A program made the position numbers and the translations under genes. The notes beneath the pieces are model-generated. The model saw only the letters and a program-made list of their open reading frames with translations, did not search any database and had not been told where the DNA came from. This document shows positions 5,580 through 11,433 of a stretch of DNA of 11,433 bases, in pieces. Position 1 is the first letter of the stretch, and the number at the start of each line of letters is the position of its first letter. This DNA is from Heyndrickxia sporothermodurans (GTDB lineage Bacteria; Bacillota; Bacilli; Bacillales; Bacillaceae_C), in NCBI RefSeq assembly GCF_016785185.1, contig NZ_JAEKDY010000112.1; one strand, written 5' to 3'.

Positions 5580-6566
5580 ATGAATATACAAATTAGAAAA
5601 TGCCACGGTTCGGGAAATGATTTTTTACTAATTGATGAAATTTCCTCTCAGTATCATTTTAGCGAGAAGGACCGACAAAATTTAGCTATCGCTTTATGTG
5701 ATAGAAAGTCATTATTAGGGGCGGATGGTATTCTTTTTACGATGAATAGTGATCATGCAGATGCAAAAATGCGTGTATTTAATGCAGATGGCTCCGAAGC
5801 TTCGATGTGTGGAAACGGTTTACGTTGCGTAGGAAGGTACGTTTGTGAGTTGCTCCAAAAAGATGAGATCGCTATTGAAACGATGAAAGCAACACTTTTA
5901 GTAAGTAAAGCTGAACCAATCTTTAATGAAATTCCAACTTATTGTGTTGAAATTTCTCCGGTTCTATTTTCTTTGTCTGCCTTACCGATGAATATGGATA
6001 AAAATCATCTAATAAATGAGAAAATTGTTGAATTGTCGGATCAATTATTATTTTCCGCTGTAGCTGTCCCTAATCCGCACTTAATTAGTTTTGTGGATAA
6101 AGATGTGCTGCGTGCTAATACGCAAGAAACGATTGCAAAATATGTTAACGGTCCGAATCCATTATTTCCGGATGGAGTCAATGTGAGTTTTGTTAAAGAG
6201 TTGGAAAAGGGAGAAATTTTTGTTCGTACGTATGAAAGAGGGGTTGGTTTTACGAATGCGTGTGGAACCGCGATGTCTTCATCCTCGCTTATTTCTTGTC
6301 TACTTTCAATGAATGAATTTGAAAGTAGTATAGAAGTTTATAATAATGGCGGAAAAGTTCGATGTGTCGTACATAAGCTTGAAGATCAATATAAAATTGA
6401 TTTAATTGGAAATGCTACCTATATTTACGATGCTGAAATTAAACTAGACCGACTAAATCCGGAATTGTTTCAATTGATCCATCAATCAAGTTTTGATGAG
6501 CAAAAGTATTATGAAGAGCTTGAAACATATGCTAATAAACGAATTGAAAAGGTACTATTAGGATAA
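5580..6566 (+). CDS. dapF: Diaminopimelate epimerase, long form
   Basis: DapF interconverts LL- and meso-diaminopimelate, the last step before meso-DAP enters peptidoglycan or is decarboxylated to lysine. It is a cytosolic, cofactor-independent enzyme using two cysteines. Both are visible: C77 in NADGSEASMCGNGLRC and C228 in ERGVGFTNACGT. The N-terminal KCHGSGNDF (7-15) is the substrate-binding start. At 328 residues it is roughly 40-50 longer than typical DapF (about 270-290). The excess is mainly a helical-looking C-terminal tail rich in Glu, Lys and Tyr. The second-Cys motif reads ACGTAMSSSS rather than the usual ACGTGA/ACGSGA. SD is GGGGGAT before ATG 5580. No lysine riboswitch is evident in the 74-base gap. 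Confidence 0.92.
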   Translation: MNIQIRKCHGSGNDFLLIDEISSQYHFSEKDRQNLAIALCDRKSLLGADGILFTMNSDHADAKMRVFNADGSEASMCGNGLRCVGRYVCELLQKDEIAIETMKATLLVSKAEPIFNEIPTYCVEISPVLFSLSALPMNMDKNHLINEKIVELSDQLLFSAVAVPNPHLISFVDKDVLRANTQETIAKYVNGPNPLFPDGVNVSFVKELEKGEIFVRTYERGVGFTNACGTAMSSSSLISCLLSMNEFESSIEVYNNGGKVRCVVHKLEDQYKIDLIGNATYIYDAEIKLDRLNPELFQLIHQSSFDEQKYYEELETYANKRIEKVLLG

Positions 6567-6573
6567 ATAAATA

Positions 6574-6600
6574 ACATCGACGAGTGTCGATGTTTTTATT
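6574..6600. terminator. Terminator shared by convergent dapF and ligD
   Basis: ACATCGAC (6574-6581) and GTCGATGT (6586-6593) form an 8-bp stem with a GAGT loop, followed on the plus strand by TTTTATTT. The ligD stop (6596-6598, minus strand) lies just outside the stem. It should end dapF efficiently. The minus-side T run is interrupted, so termination of ligD may be weaker. Confidence 0.8.
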
Positions 6601-8425
6601 TACTTCTTTTTAAAAAATTTAAAATAGGTTCAAATGGTTGATTTTCTTTGGCTGAAAAAAAGTTCTCAAAAGGGCAAGGTAATTTATTTATTCGATGTAA
6701 AACCGTTTGCATTGTAAATTGTTCTGGATGAAGATGTTCATTCACTTCGTTCCAAAACAACGGCGTTGCAACTAGTGCATCTTCATGACCACGCATTGAA
6801 TAAGGAGCGATGATTGTTTTTCCTTCTGCATGCTGAACAAAGTCAACATATAGTCTACCTTTTCGATTTTTTTTCAATCGTTCAATAGTGAATAGATCTG
6901 GTTTTTCTGTAATTAAATAGTTTGCAATAAATTCAGTAAATAAACGAGTTTCATCCCAAGTGAATTTCCTTTCGGGTAAAGGTATATAAACTTGTAAGCC
7001 TTTATTTCCCGATGTTTTAATGAAACTTATTAATTCTAATTGGTCAAATATTTTTTTCATCATTTGACTAGCTTTGATTGCTAGGTGGAATTCCTTTCGC
7101 GAAGGTGGGTCAAGATCAAAAACTATTTCGCTTACATATGGGTCTAATATTGTTTGAAAGGGTATATGGAATTCAATTGATAATTGGTTAGCTAGCCACA
7201 TTAACGATTTTAAATCGTTGCAGACGATATAGTCGATTCCATCTTTTACATGTGTTTGAATAAAATCAGGAGCATATTCAGGGCAATTTTTTTGATAAAA
7301 GGGCTCACCAAATATTCCGTGGGGGAATCGAATAACTGTCAATGTACGATTGTGCAAAAAGGGCAGCATGAATGACGAAATCTTTCTCATATAGCGAACA
7401 AAATCTAACTTGGTTATTGCATCTTTTTCCCACAACGGTTTGTCCGGATGGGTAATAGATATATCTGGAATATGTGCTTCGTCCAGTAGAAATTGATCAT
7501 ACGTACATTCTTCCGGAGATAAATCAAAGCGAAAAGCATGAAAATGCGGTTCTCGTAGTTTTTCTTCAAACCACTCCAAATAATGTATATCAATGCAAAT
7601 AGATGGGTGGATTTTAAGTAAACCATTATTATTCGCGTATGAATTCTCTTTGATTACCTTGTTTAAGACTTGTTTTTTATCCGCGTCAAGGCTAAATAAA
7701 AATAAACCAAGAGGATAAACAATTTTACCCTTGTATACACCAACATGATAATATCCGTTAGAAGAATCTAACCCTATAATAAAGCATGATACTTTTTTCC
7801 AATTTTTTAGTTTAATCCATGTTTCAGTTCTTTTCCCTTCCTCCCATTTGCTATCAATTGTTTTGGCCACAACACCTTCTCCATCAAATGATTTTACGCG
7901 ATTCCATACTTTCTTAAAATCCTTTTCACTCGAAATTTGTTGGATTAACGCTGGGCTAGCATTTGTAGGATTAGTCGGTACTTCGATCTTATCGATAATG
8001 TTTTTCAGCTTTTTTTTTCTTTCTACTAATGGGTGATTTCGAATCGATAGCCCATTAATTTCTAATAAATCAAACACTAATAATTTGCATGGTCGCCTTC
8101 TTGCAAATTCTTTTATTCTGTCCTTCGATTTCATACGCCCTCTAATTTGTAATTCCCCAAAATTTGCATGTCCTGGATTTTCTAAAACAACTAATTCTCC
8201 ATCTAATATTAAAGGAAAAAAATCCTTAACACGTTCGTTAATACATGTTAAATACGCTTCTATTTCAGGAAATTGGGGAAGTAGATCCTTTTCATTGCGA
8301 CTCCATAAGTGCATAACATTGTGATTCCATTCTAATATCGCGCGAAATCCATCATATTTAATTTCGAATATCCAGTTACTATTCAATGGAGCGTCGGATT
8401 TCAGCGTAGGAAGCATCGGTTTCAT
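6596..8425 (-). CDS. ligD: ATP-dependent DNA ligase LigD (ligase + polymerase domains)
   Basis: This is the end-processing and sealing enzyme of bacterial non-homologous end joining. The N-terminal ligase domain (about 1-300) has the adenylated lysine in EIKYDGFR (K23), LVFDLLEING (116-125), GVVAK (184-188) and the motif V-like IKLKNWK (204-210). The C-terminal primase-polymerase domain (about 320-605) starts ITHPDKPLW and has the metal-binding pair in FDLDPPS (D437 and D439), SGNKGLQVYIPL and YVDF (D528). No 3'-phosphoesterase domain is present. The ligase-then-polymerase order and 609-residue length match Bacillus LigD (YkoU). The ATG at 8425 follows AAGGTGAT. Its partner ku is divergent across 125 bases, so the two are probably co-regulated. 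Confidence 0.95.
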   Translation of the reverse strand: MKPMLPTLKSDAPLNSNWIFEIKYDGFRAILEWNHNVMHLWSRNEKDLLPQFPEIEAYLTCINERVKDFFPLILDGELVVLENPGHANFGELQIRGRMKSKDRIKEFARRRPCKLLVFDLLEINGLSIRNHPLVERKKKLKNIIDKIEVPTNPTNASPALIQQISSEKDFKKVWNRVKSFDGEGVVAKTIDSKWEEGKRTETWIKLKNWKKVSCFIIGLDSSNGYYHVGVYKGKIVYPLGLFLFSLDADKKQVLNKVIKENSYANNNGLLKIHPSICIDIHYLEWFEEKLREPHFHAFRFDLSPEECTYDQFLLDEAHIPDISITHPDKPLWEKDAITKLDFVRYMRKISSFMLPFLHNRTLTVIRFPHGIFGEPFYQKNCPEYAPDFIQTHVKDGIDYIVCNDLKSLMWLANQLSIEFHIPFQTILDPYVSEIVFDLDPPSRKEFHLAIKASQMMKKIFDQLELISFIKTSGNKGLQVYIPLPERKFTWDETRLFTEFIANYLITEKPDLFTIERLKKNRKGRLYVDFVQHAEGKTIIAPYSMRGHEDALVATPLFWNEVNEHLHPEQFTMQTVLHRINKLPCPFENFFSAKENQPFEPILNFLKRSK

Positions 8426-8483
8426 TGATCATCACCTTCCGTTATTATTCCCACAAAAGCTTGCAGTAGTATTTCCAAAAAAT

Positions 8484-8520
8484 TATAAGCATGAAATTCT
8501 TAATAAATTTAATGCTTATA
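8484..8520. promoter_or_regulatory. 9-bp inverted repeat in the divergent ligD/ku promoter region
   Basis: TATAAGCAT (8484-8492) and ATGCTTATA (8512-8520) are perfect inverted copies separated by 19 bases, between the two divergent genes. Each half reads outward as a -10-like sequence: TATATT at 8517-8522 toward ku and TATAAT at 8487-8482 toward ligD. No good -35 was found for either. The pair may be mirrored promoters, an operator or both. A forespore-type sigma-G promoter was looked for and not convincingly found. Confidence 0.45.
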
Positions 8521-8550
8521 TTAAGTAGGAATTTAGGAAGGGTGAGATAG

Positions 8551-9390
8551 ATGCATACGATATGGAAAGGAAGTATTAGCTTCGGTTTAGTAAATATACC
8601 GATTAAATTGCATGCAGCAACAGAAGATAAGGATATTAAGTTGAGAACTCTTCACAAAAAATGTCATACACCGATAAAATATGAAAAAATATGTCCAGTT
8701 TGTGAAACAGAATTAGCGATGGATGATATTGTTAAGGGATATGAAATAACAAAGGGTAAATTCATCATATTAGACGAATCGGAATTAGATGAACTAAAAA
8801 AAGCGACAGAAGAAAAAGCCGTTGAAATAATAGACTTTATAAAAATAGAAGAAATCGATCCCATCTATTTTAATCGAAGTTATTATATGTCACCGAATGA
8901 AGGAGGAATGAAAGCCTACGGTTTATTAAGAAAGGCATTGTTGGAAACAGAAAAAGCAGGTTTAGCAAAAATCATTATGCGCTCAAAAGAGCAGCTAGCA
9001 ATTATCAGAGTATATGAAAATACGCTGTTAATGGAAACCATTCATTTTCCTGATGAAGTGAGGAATGTTGGGGATGTACCGAATGTTCCGGCAGATGACC
9101 AAGTATCTAAAAAGGAAATTGACACCGCCATTTTGTTAATTGAACAATTAACAACTAAATTTGAGCCGGAAAAATATACCGATGAATATCGAACAAAACT
9201 GATGGAATTAATAAATAGTAAACAAGTAGGAAAACAAGCCGTAACTCCAAAGGAAAAAGCGCCGACGACAAATGTTACTGATTTGATGGCGGCACTTCAA
9301 GCATCCATTGATAAAACAAAACCAAAGGAAGAAAAAAAAGCGCCAACGAGAAGAAAAAAAGCTCCTGCGAAAGCAAAAAAAGCACAATAA
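8551..9390 (+). CDS. ku: Non-homologous end-joining protein Ku
   Basis: Bacterial Ku forms a homodimeric ring that binds double-strand DNA ends and recruits LigD. The start MHTIWKGSISFGLVNIPIKL is the classical Ku opening. The core beta-barrel runs to about residue 220, with a CxxC-containing stretch (CHTPIKYEKICPVC), DESELDEL and the YYMSPNEGGMKAYGLLRKAL region. The tail after about residue 225 is Lys/Ala/Pro-rich and highly basic (ending RRKKAPAKAKKAQ), as in many Ku proteins, where it aids DNA binding. At 279 residues the length is normal. ATG 8551 follows AGGGTGAG. Pairing with LigD gives a complete minimal end-joining system, in Bacillus known to act in spores during germination. A PAP2 gene follows 74 bases later. 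Confidence 0.96.
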   Translation: MHTIWKGSISFGLVNIPIKLHAATEDKDIKLRTLHKKCHTPIKYEKICPVCETELAMDDIVKGYEITKGKFIILDESELDELKKATEEKAVEIIDFIKIEEIDPIYFNRSYYMSPNEGGMKAYGLLRKALLETEKAGLAKIIMRSKEQLAIIRVYENTLLMETIHFPDEVRNVGDVPNVPADDQVSKKEIDTAILLIEQLTTKFEPEKYTDEYRTKLMELINSKQVGKQAVTPKEKAPTTNVTDLMAALQASIDKTKPKEEKKAPTRRKKAPAKAKKAQ

Positions 9391-9464
9391 TGGACCTGTG
9401 TATAGAAAAGAAACAACCTCTAAGTATATGCTAAGATAGAAAAGAGATGCAGGAGGTTAGCTGT

Positions 9465-10124
9465 ATGAGGAAACGAACATTAACATTAGGGATTAGTGCC
9501 ATTTTTCTTATCGTAATTTTTATTTGGGCTTTTTTTGAAATTGCGACCGGATTAAACGGTACAGAAATTAGGAGTTTTGATAATCAAATTATTTCATTCG
9601 TTCAAGGAAAAATATCCGATAGACTAACATCAATTATGTTGGTTATTACTTTTTTTGGTTCGGTTAAAGGTGTAGCAACCATCACCTTCTTAGTTATCTT
9701 ATTACTTTTTTTCTCTCGCCATCGATTATTATGTTTGTTTTTAGTCATAACAATTGGTATTGGTGCCGGAGTATTTAACCGGATATTAAAATTGTACTTT
9801 AAGCGTGAGCGACCGGATATTCATCCGATTATCCAAGAAAATGGTTTTAGTTTTCCGAGTGGCCATTCAATGGGATCGATGATCTTATATGGGAGTCTCG
9901 GTTATATATTAGTTAAGTTGGCCAAGCATAATTGGTCAAAAATTTTTGGATTATTAGTTGGATTGATCATTATATTTGTTGTCGGTTTAAGCCGAATTTA
10001 TTTAGGTGTTCACTATCCAAGTGATGTTGTAGGGGGATATATTGCTGGAGCTTTTTGGCTGTTAATTTGTATATCTATATTTGAAATCGTTGAAAAATGG
10101 CATAAACGAAGAAAAAGAATATGA
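9465..10124 (+). CDS. PAP2-family membrane phosphatase
   Basis: This 219-residue integral membrane protein carries all three parts of the acid phosphatase signature: KLYFKRERP (109-117, Kx6RP), PSGH (131-134) and SRIYLGVHYPSD (176-187, SRx5Hx3D). There are about six membrane segments (8-28, 56-82, 88-106, 135-152, 160-178, 188-208). PAP2 enzymes of this type dephosphorylate phosphatidylglycerol phosphate, phosphatidate or undecaprenyl diphosphate (PgpB, YodM and BcrC groups). The substrate is not decided by sequence. I chose ATG 9465 because AGGAGG (9451-9456) lies eight bases before it; the ATG at 9447 has no SD. No terminator separates it from ku, so some co-transcription is possible. Confidence 0.9.
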   Translation: MRKRTLTLGISAIFLIVIFIWAFFEIATGLNGTEIRSFDNQIISFVQGKISDRLTSIMLVITFFGSVKGVATITFLVILLLFFSRHRLLCLFLVITIGIGAGVFNRILKLYFKRERPDIHPIIQENGFSFPSGHSMGSMILYGSLGYILVKLAKHNWSKIFGLLVGLIIIFVVGLSRIYLGVHYPSDVVGGYIAGAFWLLICISIFEIVEKWHKRRKRI

Positions 10125-10146
10125 TCCTTGGAATCATGTCTTTTTC
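10121..10146 (+). terminator. Weak intrinsic terminator after the PAP2 gene
   Basis: ATGATCC and GGAATCAT pair imperfectly (one bulged base, very small loop) next to the stop codon and are followed within two bases by TTTTT. The stem is short, so termination may be partial. Confidence 0.5.
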
Positions 10147-10260
10147 AATTGTTCAAGTAGGCATTCGTCCATTTTTGCCCAAAATTAAAAATAAATATTC
10201 CCAAAAACCTATATATGAATATGATGCTAGGGAAGTTTTAAATAAGGGAGGAATGACCAG

Positions 10261-10431
10261 ATGAGCGGTGCTGTTGGTGGTGTTGGTTACGGTGGCGGCT
10301 TTGCCTTTATAGTCGTCTTGTTTATTCTTTTAGTCATTGTTGGCGCAGCGTATGTTGGCGGAGGATTCGGTGGATACGGCGGCTACGGTGTTGGACCAGG
10401 GTATGGGTACGGATACGGTTGCGTTTGTTAA
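10261..10431 (+). CDS. YjcZ-type Gly/Tyr-rich small membrane protein, 56 aa
   Basis: The ATG at 10261 has a strong SD (AAGGGAGG, 10244-10251). The product begins MSGAVGGVGYGGGFAF, passes through one hydrophobic helix (IVVLFILLVIVGAAYV, about 17-32) and ends in a Gly/Tyr-rich tail closing in CVC. This matches the YjcZ/YhfM-like small proteins that are abundant in Bacillaceae and often annotated as sporulation-related; their role is not defined. The GC content is clearly higher than in the flanking DNA because of the glycine codons. It has a strong terminator of its own and is probably monocistronic. The two closing cysteines are notable, but their function is unknown. Confidence 0.85.
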   Translation: MSGAVGGVGYGGGFAFIVVLFILLVIVGAAYVGGGFGGYGGYGVGPGYGYGYGCVC

Positions 10432-10475
10432 TAATCATGTACAGTCGTTTAGAAAACTGTTTTCCTAATAATTTC

Positions 10476-10502
10476 AAGCACCTTTTCATAGGTGCTTTTT
10501 TT
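10476..10502 (+). terminator. Strong terminator after the YjcZ-type gene
   Basis: AAGCACCT (10476-10483) pairs perfectly with AGGTGCTT (10490-10497) around TTTCAT, followed by seven T residues (10496-10502). It starts 45 bases after the stop. A smaller ACAGT...ACTGT hairpin lies at 10441-10460 between them. Confidence 0.88.
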
Positions 10503-10764
10503 GTCTTTGGGTCTATTTGTTTATGAATAAGAGCGGTAAATATCCCTTATTTTTCCTTGATTTTTTTTATTGCCTGTTTTAAAATAATTAATAAATATAA
10601 AATAAAAAGCAATTATTATTTTTAAGGATGCAAATACGGTTTTAGATTCACATGTTATAAAGAGTGTCTACTTTTTTGTGTGGATATTCCTTATAATATG
10701 TGAATTTTTATTTACTTCGTAAATATAAGTAACATATTAAAAAAATATTGGAGGTTGTCTATAC
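10503..10764 (+). other. AT-rich gap and 5' region of the cold-shock gene
   Basis: No open reading frame with an SD was seen here. The region is very AT-rich. It holds a weak AATAAG/CTTATT inverted repeat (10526-10551) and a TATAAT at 10692-10697, probably the cold-shock promoter -10 (no good -35 at 17 bases). A 7-bp hairpin, TATTTAC-TTC-GTAAATA, lies at 10709-10725, close to the expected RNA start. The SD GGAGG (10750-10754) lies 10 bases before the ATG. Confidence 0.5.
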
Positions 10765-10965
10765 ATGACACAAGGTACAGTTAAATGGTTTAACAGTGAA
10801 AAAGGCTTTGGTTTCATTGAAGTTGAAGGTGGGAATGACGTATTCGTACATTTCAGCGCAATTGTTGGTGAAGGCTATAAAACACTAGATGAAGGTCAAC
10901 GTGTAGAATTCAATATTGTTGAAGGTCAACGTGGACCACAAGCTGACAACGTAGTAAAGCTTTAA
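10765..10965 (+). CDS. Cold-shock protein (CspA/CspB/CspD family)
   Basis: This 66-residue protein is a single cold-shock domain, a five-strand OB fold that binds single-stranded RNA and DNA and melts RNA structure during cold or growth transitions. RNP1 is seen as KGFGFIEV and RNP2 as VFVHFSAI. WFNSEKGFGF and the closing GPQADNVVKL match Bacillus Csp proteins of 65-67 residues. The VVKL ending is closest in my memory to CspD, but paralogues cannot be told apart safely. The stop codon lies inside the left arm of a 57-nt near-perfect palindrome that contains the terminator. The probable 5' UTR is short (about 60 bases if the TATAAT at 10692 is used), with one small hairpin. Confidence 0.96.
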   Translation: MTQGTVKWFNSEKGFGFIEVEGGNDVFVHFSAIVGEGYKTLDEGQRVEFNIVEGQRGPQADNVVKL

Positions 10966-11018
10966 TCTTATAAACAAAAAAACTGCCAACTTGGCAGTTT
11001 TTTTATTTATAAGATTAA
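10962..11018. terminator. Terminator of csp within a 57-nt near-perfect palindrome
   Basis: Two 28-base arms (10962-10989 and 10991-11018) are reverse complements except at one position (C10975 against A11005), around a single central base. The core, AACTGCC...GGCAGTT followed by T residues, is a normal strong terminator and works in both directions because A and T runs flank it symmetrically. The outer TTAATCTTATAAA/TTTATAAGATTAA arms go beyond terminator needs and include the csp stop codon. Confidence 0.88.
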
Positions 11019-11036
11019 TATAGTTTTCGCCAATTT

Positions 11037-11087
11037 TTGACAATGAAATCATTTGAATATAAATATTTATCAACATTGTGTTATAAT
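11037..11087 (+). promoter_or_regulatory. Promoter-like boxes downstream of csp
   Basis: A perfect TTGACA (11037-11042) is followed 15 bases later by TATAAA (11058-11063), and a perfect TATAAT lies at 11082-11087 without a good -35. Either could start a transcript running rightward toward the hairpin at 11140-11170. Confidence 0.45.
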
Positions 11088-11093
11088 GAACAT

Positions 11094-11170
11094 ATCAATG
11101 AAATCTAAGGATAGTAACTGAAATGAAATCATTAAAATGTCGATTAACCAAAAAATTAATCGATTTTTTT
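11094..11170 (+). ncRNA. Candidate short RNA between a promoter and an orphan terminator
   Basis: A TATAAT box (11082-11087) predicts an RNA start near 11094. About 70 bases later, TCGATTAA (11140-11147) and TTAATCGA (11156-11163) form a terminator stem followed by seven T residues. No frame with an SD lies between: the only short one (ATG 11123, 17 codons) runs through the terminator. This layout suggests a small non-coding RNA or an attenuated leader. The evidence is positional only, with no known family recognised. Confidence 0.35.
11140..11170 (+). terminator. Orphan intrinsic terminator
   Basis: TCGATTAA and TTAATCGA form a perfect 8-bp stem around a CCAAAAAA loop, with seven T residues after it. 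It lies about 120 bases beyond the csp terminator palindrome and no protein gene ends near it. Confidence 0.72.
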
Positions 11171-11427
11171 ATGTAGTACGGAAATACTGATTTAAATAAA
11201 AAGACTTGATTTTTTCTTAGAAAGTAATAAAATAATTGAGTATCAAATGATCTTGTGCCAATAATTAGTTTAAAAAACGTCACCTTGGGTCATTAAATGA
11301 CTAATAGGAGCATTCCTGTTAGAAGGATTTTCGGGGACTTGAACAAAAAGAGCCCTCTTGGTATGATGCGGGGTGTCAAATCGTCGATGAATTGACCCCT
11401 AATTTGTTAACCAAGGAGGACTCCATA
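11171..11427 (+). other. Non-coding stretch with a structured leader before a cut-off gene
   Basis: The first 90 bases are AT-rich without a clear signal. From 11289 several hairpins follow. GTCATT-A-AATGAC is at 11289-11301 and CTAATAGG-AGCATT-CCTGTTAG at 11301-11322 (one U-G pair). GGG..CTT/AAG..CCC with a 2x2 internal loop lies at about 11333-11355. GGGGTgTCAA/TTGACCCC spans 11370-11399 (one bulged base). An outer stem pairs CCTCTTGGT (11354-11362) with ACCAAGGAGG (11410-11419, one bulged G), which covers the SD AAGGAGG of the gene at 11428. Such a dense string of hairpins ending on an SD suggests a functional RNA: a regulatory leader, or the guide/bridge-type RNA region of a mobile element. 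The class is not recognised. Confidence 0.45.
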
Positions 11428-11433
11428 ATGGAT
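11428..11433 (+). CDS. Start of a gene cut off by the window edge
   Basis: ATG at 11428 follows a strong SD (AAGGAGG, 11413-11419) at eight bases. Only two codons (Met-Asp) are present, so the product cannot be identified. The SD is contained in a potential long-range stem of the preceding structured region. Confidence 0.5.

Noticed and set aside
11123..11176. A 17-codon open frame (MKSLKCRLTKKLIDFFM)
   Set aside because: It has no SD at proper spacing and runs straight through the terminator stem and T run at 11140-11170, so translation is unlikely.
1..11433. CRISPR array or prophage genes
   Set aside because: No regularly spaced repeats of 24-40 bases and no phage structural, integrase or lysis genes were seen on either strand.

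Overview
The window looks like chromosomal DNA from a low-GC, spore-forming Bacillaceae-type Firmicute. The sequence is strongly AT-rich and has purine-rich Shine-Dalgarno (SD) sites and U-tailed hairpin terminators. Its genes include a YkwD-like CAP protein, a YflJ-like (DUF2639-type) micro-protein, a YjcZ-type Gly/Tyr-rich small protein, a two-gene Ku/LigD end-joining system and a YuxH-like EAL-HDOD protein. I cannot name the species.

Left edge (1-700): the last codons of an IS21-family istB and the repeat-containing right end of that element run directly into the body of a ykwD-like CAP gene, which has lost its signal peptide. A YflJ-like micro-gene follows (787-933) and ends at a hairpin shared with the convergent acetyltransferase gene.

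Minus-strand block (967-3199): an uppP-like undecaprenyl-diphosphate phosphatase gene is tightly followed by a DedA-family gene, suggesting a lipid-carrier recycling pair. Downstream, a RimJ/RimL-type GNAT gene carries a 5' leader of about 150 nt. This leader has a tRNA T-arm-like hairpin, a T-box-like AGGGTGGA element and segments that can pair in two exclusive ways, one of which covers the SD. It is the strongest candidate here for an undescribed regulatory RNA.

Plus-strand block (3379-6566): an unrecognised membrane-anchored protein, an EAL-HDOD protein with a degenerate EAL domain, and an unusually long diaminopimelate epimerase (dapF), which makes meso-DAP for peptidoglycan and lysine.

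DNA repair block (6596-9390): ligD (ligase plus polymerase domains) and ku are divergent around a 125-bp region holding a 9-bp perfect inverted repeat. A PAP2-type lipid phosphatase follows ku closely.

Right part (10261-11433): a YjcZ-type micro-protein and a cold-shock protein gene whose terminator lies inside a 57-nt almost perfect palindrome. After it come a short promoter-to-terminator unit with no convincing gene (a possible small RNA) and a structured leader that can mask the SD of a gene cut off after two codons. That last leader could be a cis-regulatory RNA or the non-coding end of a mobile element such as an IS110-type bridge RNA. The latter is a hypothesis only.
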